Below are positions 32,984 to 42,529 of a stretch of DNA of 64,000 nt, piece by piece (position 1 is the stretch's first letter; every line of letters starts with the position of its first letter). The stretch comes from APNM01 sp040361335 (lineage in GTDB: Bacteria; Pseudomonadota; Gammaproteobacteria; Nevskiales; Salinisphaeraceae), in contig NZ_APNM01000006.1 of NCBI RefSeq assembly GCF_040361335.1, positions 1 to 64,000 on the forward strand. The letters are read 5' to 3'. The notes beneath the pieces are model-generated. The model was not told the origin of the DNA, searched no databases, and saw nothing but the letters and a program-made list of their open reading frames with translations. The translations under genes were made by a program, and so were the position numbers.

Positions 32984-33484
32984 ATGAAACACGAAACATC
33001 CCGGACCCGCGCCGACGAACTGATCCGGGAACTGGACCTGGAACCGCACCCTGAGGGTGGCCACTTCCGCCGCCACTACGCCGCGACAGCGACGGTGGAA
33101 CCGGCGGACGGCCGCGGCACGCGGCCGGCGCTGACCTCGATCTACTACCTGCTGCGTCCCGGCGAGATCGGCCGCTGGCACCGGGTGCGTTCCGACGAGG
33201 CCTGGCATTTCTACGAGGGCACGCCCCTGGAACTGTTGATGATGCCGCCCGACATGACCGACGTACGGCAACGGCGGCTGGGGCCGCCGGGCGTCGACAC
33301 CCGGCCGGCGGCGGTGGTGCCGGTCGGCTGGTGGCAGGCCGCGCGCCCCGCGGACGGCTTCGCCCTGGTGGGCTGCAGCGTGGGTCCCGGCTTCGATTTC
33401 GCGGATTTCGAACTGCTGCGCGACCGGCCGGCGGAGGCGGCGGCGCTGCGCGAGCGGCATCCGGACCTGGCCGGGCTCATCTAG
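32984..33484 (+). CDS. Cupin-superfamily protein (DUF985 type)
   Basis: This 166-aa single-domain protein has family hallmarks EPHPEGGHFRR at the N-terminus and SIYYLLRPGEIGRWHRVRSDEAWHFYEG, containing the cupin His/Glu metal-site residues. A third His is missing near PVGWWQAARP, where family members have W-Q. Function is not established; relatives are similar to epimerase-type cupins. The ATG at 32984 begins the conserved region; an upstream in-frame start lies inside the family D repeat and is unlikely. It converges on the Kef gene with a single base between stops. Confidence 0.8.
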   Translation: MKHETSRTRADELIRELDLEPHPEGGHFRRHYAATATVEPADGRGTRPALTSIYYLLRPGEIGRWHRVRSDEAWHFYEGTPLELLMMPPDMTDVRQRRLGPPGVDTRPAAVVPVGWWQAARPADGFALVGCSVGPGFDFADFELLRDRPAEAAALRERHPDLAGLI

Positions 33485-33485
33485 G

Positions 33486-35315
33486 TCATCCAGGGCCCGT
33501 CGACGACCCCTGGGAACCGCCCTCGCCGTCGGCCGGCGCCTCGCGGGCGTCGCGGTCGAACAACTCTTCCAGCTCCTCCATCGCCTCCTTGCGCAACTGG
33601 GCCAGCTTGGCCTCGTCGCCGGCGGCCACCGCCTGCTCGGCCACCAGACGCTCGTCGTGGGCGCGGAACAGGGCGGCGGCGCGAGCGGCTTCCTTGGCGT
33701 TCAGGCCTACCGCCTTGAGGGTCTCGGCGCCCAATTCCAGGCTCGAGAGGAAGGTTTCGCGCAACACCACATCGACGCCGGCGTTCATCAGGGCATAGGC
33801 GTGGCGGCGGTTGCGCGCCGCGGCGATGATGCGCACGCCCGGGTGCCGCTCGCGCACCGCGCGCGCGATGCGCACCGAGGTTTCGGGGTCGCCGATGGTG
33901 AGCACGAAGGCCCGCGCCTGCTCGATGCCGGCCGCCCGCAGAAGCTCGGGTTTGGAGGCGTCACCGTAGTAGATCTTGTCGCCGAAGCGGCGAACGAAGT
34001 CCACCTGCTCCGGATTCAGCTCCAGGGCGACGAAACCGATGCCCTTGGCCCGCAACAGCCGCGCGACGATCTGGCCCACGCGCCCGAAGCCGGCGACGAT
34101 CACCGGATGCGTGGGCGCCTCCGGAACCTCGAAATCGGGCGCCGGCGCCGGCGCCGCCAGCCACCGGTTGAGGCGCGCGGCCCCGATCACCGCGATCGGC
34201 GTGGCGAGCATGGTCAGCGTCACCACCGCCACCACCAGGTCCGACAGGGCGCGGTCGAGGATGCCCGCGGCGACCGCCGAAGCCAGGATCACGAACGCGA
34301 ACTCGCCGCCCTGGGGCAGGGTCGCGGCGAGGCTGCGCGCGGCGGCGGGATTCAGGCCCTGGCGCCGGCCGAGAACGTAGAGAACGATGCCCTTCAGCAG
34401 CATCAGACCGGCGGCCGCGCCCACCAGGAACAGGGGTTGCGCCAGCAACAACCCCAGGTTGATCGACATGCCCACGGCGATGAAGAACAGGCCGAGCAAC
34501 AGGTCCTTGAAGGGATCGATGTTGGCCTCGAGCTCGTGCCGATACTCCGAGTCGGCCAGGAGCACGCCGGCCACGAAGGCGCCGAGCGCCACCGAGACAT
34601 CGAGCTTGGCCATGACCACGGCGGTGCCGAGCACCACCAGCAGGGCCCAGGCGGTGAATATCTCGGGCATGCGGGTGGCCGCCACCAGCCGGAAGACCGG
34701 ACGCAGCAGGTAGTGGCCGCCGACCACCATCACCGCCAGGACACCGGCCACCTTGGCCGTTTCCAGCAGGGCGCCGGCGAAGCTCATCGACTCCCCGCCG
34801 GCCGCCAGCAGCGGCAGCAGGGCCAGGATCGGGATCACGGCCAGGTCCTGGAACAGCAGGATGCCGAACGCGGCCCGGCCGTGGCGGGCGGTCAGCTCGC
34901 CGCGCTCGCTCAGGAGCTGGAGGCCGAAGGCGGTGGAGGACAGGGCCAGGGCCAGGCCGACCACGGTCGCGGTGGCCGGCGAGAGGTCCAGCAGCCAGAG
35001 GGACAACCCGCCCAGCGCGGCCGCGGAGAGCAGGACCTGGAGACCGCCCAGCCCCACGATGATCTTGCGCAGGGCCCAGAGCCGCCGCGGCTGCATCTCC
35101 AGCCCGATCACGAACAGCAGCAGCACCACGCCCAGCTCGGCGATGTGCAGCACCTCGTCGACCTCGCCGATCAGACCCAGGCCCCAGGGCCCGATCACGA
35201 CGCCGGCGGCCAGGTACCCCAGCACCGAACCCAGCCCCAGCCGCTGCGCGATCGGCACCGCGATCACCGCCGCCGCCAGGAACACGGCGATCTCTTCCAG
35301 CCAGTTCTCCAACAT
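33486..35315 (-). CDS. KefB/KefC-type monovalent cation:proton antiporter
   Basis: This 609-aa inner-membrane protein has a CPA2 antiporter domain (about 1-385, twelve or so TM helices) with the LFVIGLEMQPRRLW and FQDLAVIP family signatures. An internal linker is followed by a cytosolic TrkA-N Rossmann domain from about 403 (VIVAGFGRVGQIVARLL) that senses nucleotide or glutathione. The C-terminal acidic tail is helical. It acts in K+/H+ homeostasis and possibly electrophile protection. No KefF/KefG-type quinone reductase gene is next to it. The ATG at 35315 follows GGAAGGGGG. Confidence 0.93.
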   Translation of the reverse strand: MLENWLEEIAVFLAAAVIAVPIAQRLGLGSVLGYLAAGVVIGPWGLGLIGEVDEVLHIAELGVVLLLFVIGLEMQPRRLWALRKIIVGLGGLQVLLSAAALGGLSLWLLDLSPATATVVGLALALSSTAFGLQLLSERGELTARHGRAAFGILLFQDLAVIPILALLPLLAAGGESMSFAGALLETAKVAGVLAVMVVGGHYLLRPVFRLVAATRMPEIFTAWALLVVLGTAVVMAKLDVSVALGAFVAGVLLADSEYRHELEANIDPFKDLLLGLFFIAVGMSINLGLLLAQPLFLVGAAAGLMLLKGIVLYVLGRRQGLNPAAARSLAATLPQGGEFAFVILASAVAAGILDRALSDLVVAVVTLTMLATPIAVIGAARLNRWLAAPAPAPDFEVPEAPTHPVIVAGFGRVGQIVARLLRAKGIGFVALELNPEQVDFVRRFGDKIYYGDASKPELLRAAGIEQARAFVLTIGDPETSVRIARAVRERHPGVRIIAAARNRRHAYALMNAGVDVVLRETFLSSLELGAETLKAVGLNAKEAARAAALFRAHDERLVAEQAVAAGDEAKLAQLRKEAMEELEELFDRDAREAPADGEGGSQGSSTGPG

Positions 35316-35348
35316 GCGCCCCCTTCCGGATTCCCGCGAGTCTAAACG

Positions 35349-35385
35349 AAAAGGGGCCGGCGACCGTCGTGCGGCCGCCGGCCCC
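35349..35385 (-). terminator. Rho-independent terminator
   Basis: Arms 35353-35362 and 35376-35385 (GGGGCCGGCG/CGCCGGCCCC) are followed leftward by T4. It closes the small exported-protein gene before the Kef gene. Confidence 0.7.
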
Positions 35386-35413
35386 GTCATCGGTTCGGTG
35401 AATGGGGTACCGG

Positions 35414-35845
35414 TCAGCCGGTGTGCCAGTCCATCACACGCCGCTCCCGGGTATCACCGGACGGGATGGTGACATCACGCGTGTGCGTCGCGCCGTCGAA
35501 CGACGCCGTCACCTCGTACTCGCCGGCCGGGAGATCGGCGACAAGCCACGGTCCGGTGGTGGTCGTTTCCAGGACCTTGCCACCCGCGTCGTCGGTGATC
35601 GTGACATCGACCTTGGCGACATAGGCCGCCTCGGGGCCGCTGCGCACGTTGACCAGCTTGAAGCTGTAGTCGTCGTAGCGGCTCTCCATGATCACCTGCT
35701 CGGTCTCGCCGACGCCGCCGGTGGCGTACTCGAAGCCGCCGACGGCCTGCTTCTCGACGATCTCGCCGCCCGGCGGCGTGCGGGCGCCGGCCGTCGCGGC
35801 CACCAGGGTCGCCGCGGCGCCCAGCAGAAGACTGCTCCAACGCAT
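35414..35845 (-). CDS. Exported protein with carboxypeptidase-regulatory-like beta fold
   Basis: This 143-aa protein has signal peptide about 1-22 (LLLGAAATLVAATAGA). The mature part is a beta-sandwich-like domain with TDDAGGKVLETTTTGPWLVADLPAGEYEVTASFDG, the pattern of carboxypeptidase-regulatory or CarboxypepD_reg domains. It is likely periplasmic and small. The ATG at 35845 follows GAGGTAATCC. It is separated from the Kef gene by a terminator, so it is its own unit. No specific function is assigned. Confidence 0.8.
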   Translation of the reverse strand: MRWSSLLLGAAATLVAATAGARTPPGGEIVEKQAVGGFEYATGGVGETEQVIMESRYDDYSFKLVNVRSGPEAAYVAKVDVTITDDAGGKVLETTTTGPWLVADLPAGEYEVTASFDGATHTRDVTIPSGDTRERRVMDWHTG

Positions 35846-35985
35846 GGATTACCTCGTCCGCTGCAAATGATCTCGTCAATCGCCTGTCCCCGTCCCTGGC
35901 ATCGACAGAAATCTTTTCAACCCCCGCTCGCGTGCCGGCGCCCGACTGCGTAATCTGGCGGCCGGGACACGGAGGAGACCAGGAC

Positions 35986-37281
35986 ATGAGCGACGATTCC
36001 CGGGACAACCGCATCAACGCGCCGGTCGCGCGGCAGCAGGAGATCTACATGGGCGGTCTCGGCGGCCGCCGCCCCGCGGTGCCGGTGGACATGGCGGCGC
36101 TGGAGACGGCCGCGGCCCGGCGCATGAGCCGCGAGGGCCATGCCTACATCGCCGGCGGCGCCGGCCGCGAGGACACCATGGCCCGCAATCTCGACGCCTT
36201 CGGCGAGTGGCGGATCGTGCCGCGCATGTTGCGCGACGTCTCGCAACGCGACACCTCGGTCACGCTGTTCGGCCGGCGCCTGCCGTCGCCGTTGCTGCTG
36301 TCGCCGGTCGGGGTGCTGGAAATGGCCCACGCCCAGGCCGACCTGGCGGTGGCGCGCGCAGCCGCCGCCGAGGGCGTGCCGTACATCTTCTCCAACCAGG
36401 CCTCGGTGCCGATGGAGACCTGCGCCGCCGCCATGGATGACGCCCCGCGCTGGTTCCAGCTCTACTGGAGCAAGTCCGACGAGCTGGTGGAGAGCCTGGT
36501 GGCCCGTGCCGAGGCCTGCGGCTGCGAGGCGATCGTGGTCACCCTGGACACCACCCTGCTCGGCTGGCGCACGCGCGACCTGGACCTGGCCTATCTGCCC
36601 TTCCTGCGCGGCATGGGCATCGCCCAGTACACCTCCGACCCCGTGTTCCTGCGCATGCTGGACCAGCCGCTGCCCGAGGGCGCCGGCGACAGTCGCCCGC
36701 CGGTCAACCTCCACACCATCCGCGCCGTGCTGCAGGCGGCGCGCAACTTTCCCGACGGCTTCTGGCCGAGCCTGACCTCCGGCCGGGCGCTGGCGGCCGT
36801 GCGCCGCTTCATCGCGACCTATTCGCGGCCCAGCCTGACCTGGAACGACCTCGCCTTCCTGCGCGAACGCACCCGCCTGCCGATCCTGCTCAAGGGCATC
36901 CTCGACCCCGCGGACGCGGCACGGGCGGTGGACCACGGCGTCGACGGCCTGATCGTGTCCAACCACGGCGGCCGGCAGGTCGACGGCAGCGTGAGCACCC
37001 TGGAGCAGTTGCCGCGGATCGCCGAGGCGGTGGCCGAGCAGATCCCGATCGTCATGGACAGCGGCATCCGCGGCGGCGCCGACATGTTCAAGGCCCTGGC
37101 CCTGGGCGCCACCGCGGTCGGCATCGGCCGTCCCTATTGCTACGGGCTGGCCGCCGGCGGCGAGGACGGGGTGCGCGAGGTGATCGGCAACCTCAAGACC
37201 GACTTCGAGCTGACCATGGCCCTGGCGGGCTGCAAGTCGGTCGCCGAGATCACCCGCGAGCGGCTGGTTCCTGCTGGGTGA
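35986..37281 (+). CDS. FMN-dependent alpha-hydroxy-acid dehydrogenase/oxidase
   Basis: This 431-aa TIM-barrel flavoprotein belongs to the lactate/glycolate oxidase family. The catalytic region SNHGGRQVDG carries the active-site His and Arg. Other FMN-site motifs are SPVGVLEMAHAQADLAVARA, QLYW, VVTLDTTLLGWRTRDL and DSGIRGGADMFKALALGA. The N-terminal extension and GWRTRDLD region resemble lactate 2-monooxygenase more than LldD. No electron-transfer partner gene is nearby. The ATG at 35986 follows GGAGGAG. Substrate is unassigned among 2-hydroxy acids. Confidence 0.92.
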   Translation: MSDDSRDNRINAPVARQQEIYMGGLGGRRPAVPVDMAALETAAARRMSREGHAYIAGGAGREDTMARNLDAFGEWRIVPRMLRDVSQRDTSVTLFGRRLPSPLLLSPVGVLEMAHAQADLAVARAAAAEGVPYIFSNQASVPMETCAAAMDDAPRWFQLYWSKSDELVESLVARAEACGCEAIVVTLDTTLLGWRTRDLDLAYLPFLRGMGIAQYTSDPVFLRMLDQPLPEGAGDSRPPVNLHTIRAVLQAARNFPDGFWPSLTSGRALAAVRRFIATYSRPSLTWNDLAFLRERTRLPILLKGILDPADAARAVDHGVDGLIVSNHGGRQVDGSVSTLEQLPRIAEAVAEQIPIVMDSGIRGGADMFKALALGATAVGIGRPYCYGLAAGGEDGVREVIGNLKTDFELTMALAGCKSVAEITRERLVPAG

Positions 37282-37296
37282 ATGCTTCCTTAAGAG

Positions 37297-37420
37297 CTAA
37301 CCACAGAGACACAGAGCGCACAGAGTTTTACGAAATAAAGCAGCGAGGCTCTGGAACGCGAATCAAGAGTCAAAGTTCTTTGCATCCCCTGCTCTGTGTT
37401 CTCTGTGTCTCTGTGGTTAG
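37297..37420. repeat. Family A inverted repeat
   Basis: CTAACCACAGAGACACAGAG pairs with CTCTGTGTCTCTGTGGTTAG around a 75-bp core that is less GC-rich than the genes. It lies between the convergent hydroxy-acid oxidase and amine-oxidase genes. Confidence 0.85.
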
Positions 37421-37423
37421 TCT

Positions 37424-38761
37424 TTAATCAGACCCATCCAGGACCTCCGCGGCGGCGCGTTCGCCGGAGCGAATGGCGCCCTCGATGTAGCCGCAGTACT
37501 CGGTCGCGGTCTCGGTGCCCGCGAAATGCAGGCGCCCGATCGGGGCGCGCAGTGCGGTGCCCACCTCGGTGAGCACCCGCGGCGGCATCAGGCCGACATA
37601 GCAGCCGCGGCTCCAGGGCTCGGCCAGCCAGTCGTTCTCCACGTAGTCGACGGGCGCGCGCGCCGCATCGCCGAAATAGGCGGCCAGGGAATCCAGCACC
37701 GCCGCGCGGCGCGCCGCCGGCTCCGCCGGCGACCAGTCCACCGCCGGGGCGCCGTCGAAGAAGCCCACCAGCGCCCCCTGCGAACCGTCGGCCGGGCTGG
37801 CGTCGAACACCGGCGAGAACGGCTGTTCATGGCTCAGGGCCATGCCGGACAGGCCGGCCTCGCGCCAGAAGGGACGTTCGTAGGCGACCAGGCACTTGAT
37901 CACCGACCCCATGGGCATGCGCCGGCCCAACCGGTCGCGGGCCACCGGCAAGTCCGGCTCGAAGGTGATGTCCGCCTGCAGGGCGGGCGGCACCGTCAGG
38001 ACCAGGCGCGAGGCTTCGTGGGTGCCCGCTCCGGTCGCCACCGAGACGCGGTCCGACATCTGCCGCACCGTCCGGACCGGTTCGCCGAGGCGGATGTCGA
38101 CGCCCTCGGCGAGTGCCGACGCCAGGGCGTGCATGCCGCCTTCCACCACCTCGGCCTGAGCCCCGCCGGCGGTGCCGATCAGGGTCTCGAAGCCGTCGTT
38201 GGAGCGGCAGTAGAACAGGAAATACAGCAGCGAGATGTCGCCCGGCTCGGCGCTGAAGACGGCACGCACGGCGGCGTCGAACATGGCCCGCGCGCTGCCG
38301 CTGCGCAGCCGGCGGCGGGCCCAGGTCTCCAGGGTCACCGCGTCCAGTTGCCGCGCGCGTGGATGGTGCCAGGGGGCATCCGGCGGCAAGTCCGCCTGGC
38401 GGCGGGCGAGGTCGCGCAGCGCCAACTCCAGCTCCAGCAGGGCCCAGGGATGCACGCGCGGGATGTCACCGCTGAAACGGCGGTTGCGACCGCCGTGCCG
38501 CAGGATATTGGCGCCGTCGTCGTATTGCGGCCGCCGGCGCAGGCCGTGCTCGTCGAGTAGCGCGCACAGCCGGGTGTGGCCGGTCCCGACCCACTGCCCG
38601 CCGACATCCACGGTCCGACCGGCCAGGGTCGCGGGCGCGCTGCGGCCGCCCACGCGCTCGCGCGCCTCCAGCACGATCACCGAGCGGCCCGCCGCCCGCA
38701 GGGCGCGGGCACAGGCCAGTCCGGCGAAGCCGGCCCCCACGACGATGGCATCGGCATCCAT
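37424..38761 (-). CDS. FAD-dependent amine-oxidase-family protein
   Basis: This 445-aa flavoprotein has N-terminal dinucleotide motif VVGAGFAGLACARAL and the GG-doublet extension VGGRSAPATLAGRTVDVGGQW of monoamine-oxidase-type proteins. The C-terminal FAD segment is FAGTETATEYCGYIEGAIRSGERAA, which includes a Cys at the position of the covalent-FAD region of eukaryotic MAO (CGYIEGA). Some family members oxidise amines and others desaturate lipids; substrate is unknown. The start codon lies 55 bp from the divergent hydrolase gene. Confidence 0.9.
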   Translation of the reverse strand: MDADAIVVGAGFAGLACARALRAAGRSVIVLEARERVGGRSAPATLAGRTVDVGGQWVGTGHTRLCALLDEHGLRRRPQYDDGANILRHGGRNRRFSGDIPRVHPWALLELELALRDLARRQADLPPDAPWHHPRARQLDAVTLETWARRRLRSGSARAMFDAAVRAVFSAEPGDISLLYFLFYCRSNDGFETLIGTAGGAQAEVVEGGMHALASALAEGVDIRLGEPVRTVRQMSDRVSVATGAGTHEASRLVLTVPPALQADITFEPDLPVARDRLGRRMPMGSVIKCLVAYERPFWREAGLSGMALSHEQPFSPVFDASPADGSQGALVGFFDGAPAVDWSPAEPAARRAAVLDSLAAYFGDAARAPVDYVENDWLAEPWSRGCYVGLMPPRVLTEVGTALRAPIGRLHFAGTETATEYCGYIEGAIRSGERAAAEVLDGSD

Positions 38762-38816
38762 GCGGGCCAGTGTATCCTGACGCGCCTTGCGACCCCAGAT
38801 ACCACGGACGACCTAA

Positions 38817-39689
38817 ATGACCGCGAACGAGGACTGGCGGGCCCGGCCCGAGACCGAGATCCTGCGTGCCGACGACGGCGGCCGTTTCGCCCTGACGCGG
38901 GTCGGCACGCCGGGGGCGGCGCGGGCCGCCGCAGTCTACCTGCCGGGGATGTTCTCGGGACGGCGTTTCTGGCTGTCGGACCGCGGGGTGGGCCTGGCCG
39001 GGCATCTGGCCGAGGCCGGGTTCGCCGGCTACATCATAGAGCGTCGCGGGGTCGGCGACTCGCCCCGGCCCGCGGGGGCGCGCACCGGCCTCACCGAGCA
39101 CGTCCGCCACGACCTGCCCCTGGTGCGCTCGCTGATCGCCCGCGAGTGCCCGGGTCCCGTCTTCTGGATCGGGCATTCCTTCGGCGGGGTGATGGCGGCG
39201 CGTGCCGCGGCCACGGTGCTCGACCCGGCGGAGATCGCCGGACTGGTGCTGTTCGCGTCGCAGTTCGAGGTGGGCAAGACGGCACTGGATTTCCCCGCCA
39301 ACCTGTTCACCCGCGCCCTGGCCTACGGCCTGGGGCGGTTCCCGGCGCGACGGCTGGGGCTGGGCCCCGAGAACGAACCGCCCGCGGCCATGGCCGATGC
39401 CTGCCGGTGGGTCGCCGCCGGCCGCCGCCGGCCGGCCTTCCGCCGGGCCCTGGCGAGCGTGACGTCACCGGTGCTCGCGATCGCGGGCGCCGGCGACCGG
39501 GTGGACCCGGCGGCCGGCTGCGAGCGCCTGATCGGGCACTTCTCCGGGACCGACAAGACCTTCGTGCGCGCGGGCACCGACACCGGTTACACGGTCGATT
39601 ACGACCATCCCGGCATCGTCGTGAGCAAGCCGGCACGCGCGGAGATCTGGCCGCTGGTGACGGACTGGCTGCGCAGCCGTGATTCGTGA
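38817..39689 (+). CDS. Alpha/beta hydrolase
   Basis: This 290-aa protein has oxyanion region VYLPGMFSGRRFW, nucleophile elbow GHSFGG (Ser121), probable acid in AGAGDRVDP and late His in DYDHPGIVV. There is no signal peptide. The serine-hydrolase elbow and lack of lid suggest an esterase or CoA-ester hydrolase; substrate is unknown. It is divergent from the amine-oxidase gene. Its stop codon lies within a family C repeat (TGA of GATTCGTGA). No clear ribosome-binding site precedes ATG 38817. Confidence 0.85.
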   Translation: MTANEDWRARPETEILRADDGGRFALTRVGTPGAARAAAVYLPGMFSGRRFWLSDRGVGLAGHLAEAGFAGYIIERRGVGDSPRPAGARTGLTEHVRHDLPLVRSLIARECPGPVFWIGHSFGGVMAARAAATVLDPAEIAGLVLFASQFEVGKTALDFPANLFTRALAYGLGRFPARRLGLGPENEPPAAMADACRWVAAGRRRPAFRRALASVTSPVLAIAGAGDRVDPAAGCERLIGHFSGTDKTFVRAGTDTGYTVDYDHPGIVVSKPARAEIWPLVTDWLRSRDS

Positions 39690-39738
39690 CTCGTGATTGG
39701 TGTTCGAGCCAATCACCAATCACGGTTCACCGATCACG
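39679..39738. repeat. Family C inverted repeat (GTGATTCGTGA...TCACCAATCACG)
   Basis: GTGATTCGTGACTCGTGATTG on the left and CAATCACCAATCACGG plus CGATCACG on the right give a hairpin. It holds the stop codon of the hydrolase and ends just inside the stop of the convergent reductase gene. Confidence 0.8.
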
Positions 39739-41098
39739 CGCCTATGAGGCTCTGGCCGCACACCCGCACCACGTTGCCGGTGACGCCGCCGGCGCCCGGG
39801 GTGCTCAGGAAGGTGATCAGTTCGGCCACGTCCGCCGGCGTTCCGCCCTGGGACAGTGAGTTCATGCGGCGGCCGGCCTCGCGGATCATGAACGGCATGG
39901 CCGCGGTCATGCGGGTCTCGATGAAGCCCGGCGCCACGGCGTTGACGGTGATGCCGCGGCCGGCCTGCTTCGGTCCCTGGGCCTGCACGTAGCCGATCAG
40001 GCCCGCCTTGGTCGCGCCGTAGTTGGTCTGGCCGACGTTGCCGGCGATGCCGCCGATGGACGAGAGGCAGACGATGCGGCCGTGGTCGCGCATCACCTTC
40101 TCGCCCAGCAGGACCTCGTCGATCTTCAGGATCGAGAGCAGGTTGATCGACAGCACCATGTCCCAGAAGTGCTCGGGCATGTTGGCCAGGGTCTTGTCGC
40201 GCGTGACGCCGGCGTTGTGGACCACGATATCCACGCCGCCGAACTTCTCCTTGAGGAAATCGGCGATCTTGCGCGGTGCCTCTTCGTCCGTGATGTCCAG
40301 CGGCAGGGCGGTGCCGCCGACCTCGGCCACGGTGGCGTCCAGGGTCTCGCGGTCGGCCGGGATGTCCAGGCAGACCACGTGCGCGCCCTCGGCGGCCAGT
40401 CGCCGGGCGGTGGCCGCGCCAATGCCGCGGGCGCCGCCGGTGACCAGCGCCACCTTGTCCTTGAGCGCCTGGGTGAAGACGATCTCGTCGGGCATGTCCG
40501 GCGCCGAGGTTATCCGCACCGGTTGGCCGTCCACGTAGGCCGAGTGCGCCGACAGGAAGAAGCGCAGCGGCCCGGCCGCGCGCGCCTCGGCGCCGCGCTC
40601 GACGTAGAGCAGGTTGGCGGTGGCGCCGAGCTTGCCGATCTCCTTGCCCACGGAGCGCACGAAGCCCTCGACCGCGCGCGCGGCCACCGCCGCGGCGGTC
40701 TCGCCCTCGCCCTCCGGCAGGTCGGTGAGCACCACGACCCGGCCGCAGCGGGCGATGCGCCGCATCACCGGGTGGAAGAAGTCGTACAGGGAGGACAGGT
40801 TCGCCGCCTCGCCGAGACCGGTGGCGTCGAAGACCAAGGCGTCGTATTTGACGTCCGACGACGGCTCCGGCTTGTCGGCACGCTCGGGGTCGGACCCGGC
40901 GGCGGCCAGCACGGACGCCACCTCGTCGGTCATGCGCGCGCCCGGCGCGCCGCCCAGCAGGGCGCGCTTGCCCTCCAGCGGCCGCTCGGCATAGCCGCCC
41001 TCGGCCCGGGCCAGGGCCTGCGGCGTGGGCAGGCCGATGCTCTTGATCACGCTGCGCATGGCGGGTTGCTGCGCGAGCCGTACGAGATAATCGCTCAT
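39734..41098 (-). CDS. 3-oxoacyl-ACP/CoA reductase, two-domain (high-molecular-weight FabG)
   Basis: This 454-aa protein has an N-terminal domain (about 1-205) that is a degenerate Rossmann/flavodoxin-like region without a cofactor motif, and a C-terminal SDR catalytic domain. The latter has TGGARGIGAA at about 220-229, NAG at 295-297, Ser347 and Tyr360-x3-Lys364 (YGATK). This matches the long FabG4-type reductases. The ATG at 41098 follows AAGGAGTGA. It is downstream of the thiolase in the same direction (67 bp apart), so it likely works with it in acyl-CoA degradation or synthesis. NADH versus NADPH use is not predictable. Confidence 0.93.
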   Translation of the reverse strand: MSDYLVRLAQQPAMRSVIKSIGLPTPQALARAEGGYAERPLEGKRALLGGAPGARMTDEVASVLAAAGSDPERADKPEPSSDVKYDALVFDATGLGEAANLSSLYDFFHPVMRRIARCGRVVVLTDLPEGEGETAAAVAARAVEGFVRSVGKEIGKLGATANLLYVERGAEARAAGPLRFFLSAHSAYVDGQPVRITSAPDMPDEIVFTQALKDKVALVTGGARGIGAATARRLAAEGAHVVCLDIPADRETLDATVAEVGGTALPLDITDEEAPRKIADFLKEKFGGVDIVVHNAGVTRDKTLANMPEHFWDMVLSINLLSILKIDEVLLGEKVMRDHGRIVCLSSIGGIAGNVGQTNYGATKAGLIGYVQAQGPKQAGRGITVNAVAPGFIETRMTAAMPFMIREAGRRMNSLSQGGTPADVAELITFLSTPGAGGVTGNVVRVCGQSLIGA

Positions 41099-41120
41099 GA
41101 TGTCACTCCTTGTTCGGATG

Positions 41121-41167
41121 TGATCGGTGATTGGTGAGTCGTGATTCGCGACAACCGCGGCCGATCA
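41121..41167. repeat. Family C repeat
   Basis: GTGATCGGTGATTGGTGAGTC units on the left and GCCGATCACGC on the right. It fills the thiolase-to-FabG spacer and supplies the TGA stop of the thiolase gene. Confidence 0.75.
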
Positions 41168-42448
41168 CGCTTCCAGGATCGCGGTGACGCCCTGGCCGCC
41201 GGCGGCGCAGATGGAGATCAGGCCGCGGCCGCCACCGTTCTCGTGCAGGGTCTTGGCCAGCGTCGCCAGGATACGGCCGCCGGTGGCGGCGAACGGATGG
41301 CCGGTGGCGATGCTGGAGCCCTTGACGTTGAGCTTGTCGCGGTCGATCTCGCCCAGCGGCTTGTCGCGGCCCAGGCGCTCGCGGCAGAAGGTCTCCGAGC
41401 GCCAAGCCTCCAGCGTGTACAGCACCTGCGCGGCGAAGGCCTCGTGGATTTCGTAGAAATCGAAATCCTGCAGGCTCAGGCCGGCGCGGTCCAGCATCCG
41501 CGGCACGGCGTAGGCGGGCGCCATCAGCAGGCCCTCGCGCTCCTCGCGGAAGTCGACCGCCGCGGTCTGGGCGTGGACGATCCGGGCCAGCACCGGCAGG
41601 TCGCGGTCGCGCGCCCAGCCCTCGTCCGCCAGCAGTACGGTGGAGGCGCCGTCGGTCAGGCCCGTGCTGTTGGCGGCCGTGAGGGTGCCGTTCTCCTTGT
41701 CGAAGGCCGGCGGCAGGCTCGCCAGCTTCTCCAGGGTGGAGTCCGCGCGCAGGACATTGTCCCGCTCCAGGCCTTCGCAGGGCGTCACGAGATCGTCGAA
41801 GAATCCGGCCTCGTAGGCGGCGGCCAGCTTCTGGTGGCTCTCCCAGGCGAGCCGGTCCTGGGCCTCGCGCGAGATGCCCCAGTGCTTGGCGGTCAGCTCG
41901 CAGTGGCCGCCCATGGACAGGCCGGTGCGGGGCTCGACGTTGGCCGGGATATTCGGGATCAGGTGCGCCGGCTTGAGCATCTTCAGCAGGGCGCGGGCCC
42001 GGGCGCCGCCGCTGCGGGCGCCGTTGAACTCCATCATGGCCCGCTGCAGACCCGGATTGACCTCGATCGGGGCGTCCGACGTGGTATCGACGCCGCCGGC
42101 CACGGCCACCTCGGCCTGGCCGAGCGCGATCTTGTTGGCCACCAGGATCGCCGCCTCCAGCCCGGTGCCGCAGGCCTGCTGGACGTCGTAGGCGGGGGTT
42201 TCGGGTGCCAGGCCGCTGCCGAGCACCGATTCGCGGGTCAGGTTGAAGTCGCGCGAGTGCTTGAGCACCGCGCCCGCCGCCACCTCGTCGACCCGCTCGC
42301 CGGCGAGTCCGAAGCGGTCGACGAGCCCGCGCAACGCCGCCGTGAGCATGTCCTGGTTGGACAGCTTCGCGTAGGCCGTGTTGGAACGGGCGAAGGGAAT
42401 CCGGTTGCCGCCGACGACGGCGACGTTGCGGACCTCGTTCACTTTCAT
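41165..42448 (-). CDS. Acetyl-CoA C-acyltransferase (thiolase)
   Basis: This 427-aa thiolase cleaves 3-ketoacyl-CoA or condenses acyl-CoAs. The nucleophilic Cys93 is in QQACGTGLEA. The later motifs are NSTGLTDGAS, HEAFAAQVL (His), GHPFAATGGR (His) and CAAGGQGVTA (second catalytic Cys). Length and the GHCELTAKHWGIS segment resemble FadI-type thiolases. The ATG at 42448 follows GGAGAGACACG. It pairs with the downstream FabG, giving the last two steps of a beta-oxidation cycle. No fadJ-type hydratase gene is adjacent. Confidence 0.94.
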   Translation of the reverse strand: MKVNEVRNVAVVGGNRIPFARSNTAYAKLSNQDMLTAALRGLVDRFGLAGERVDEVAAGAVLKHSRDFNLTRESVLGSGLAPETPAYDVQQACGTGLEAAILVANKIALGQAEVAVAGGVDTTSDAPIEVNPGLQRAMMEFNGARSGGARARALLKMLKPAHLIPNIPANVEPRTGLSMGGHCELTAKHWGISREAQDRLAWESHQKLAAAYEAGFFDDLVTPCEGLERDNVLRADSTLEKLASLPPAFDKENGTLTAANSTGLTDGASTVLLADEGWARDRDLPVLARIVHAQTAAVDFREEREGLLMAPAYAVPRMLDRAGLSLQDFDFYEIHEAFAAQVLYTLEAWRSETFCRERLGRDKPLGEIDRDKLNVKGSSIATGHPFAATGGRILATLAKTLHENGGGRGLISICAAGGQGVTAILEA

Positions 42449-42529
42449 CGTGTCTCTCCTACCGATTGCGGCACTGCAGCATGATACGCGCGCTGAGGGG
42501 CGTGCGCAGCCCCGCGGTGCCTGATGGAA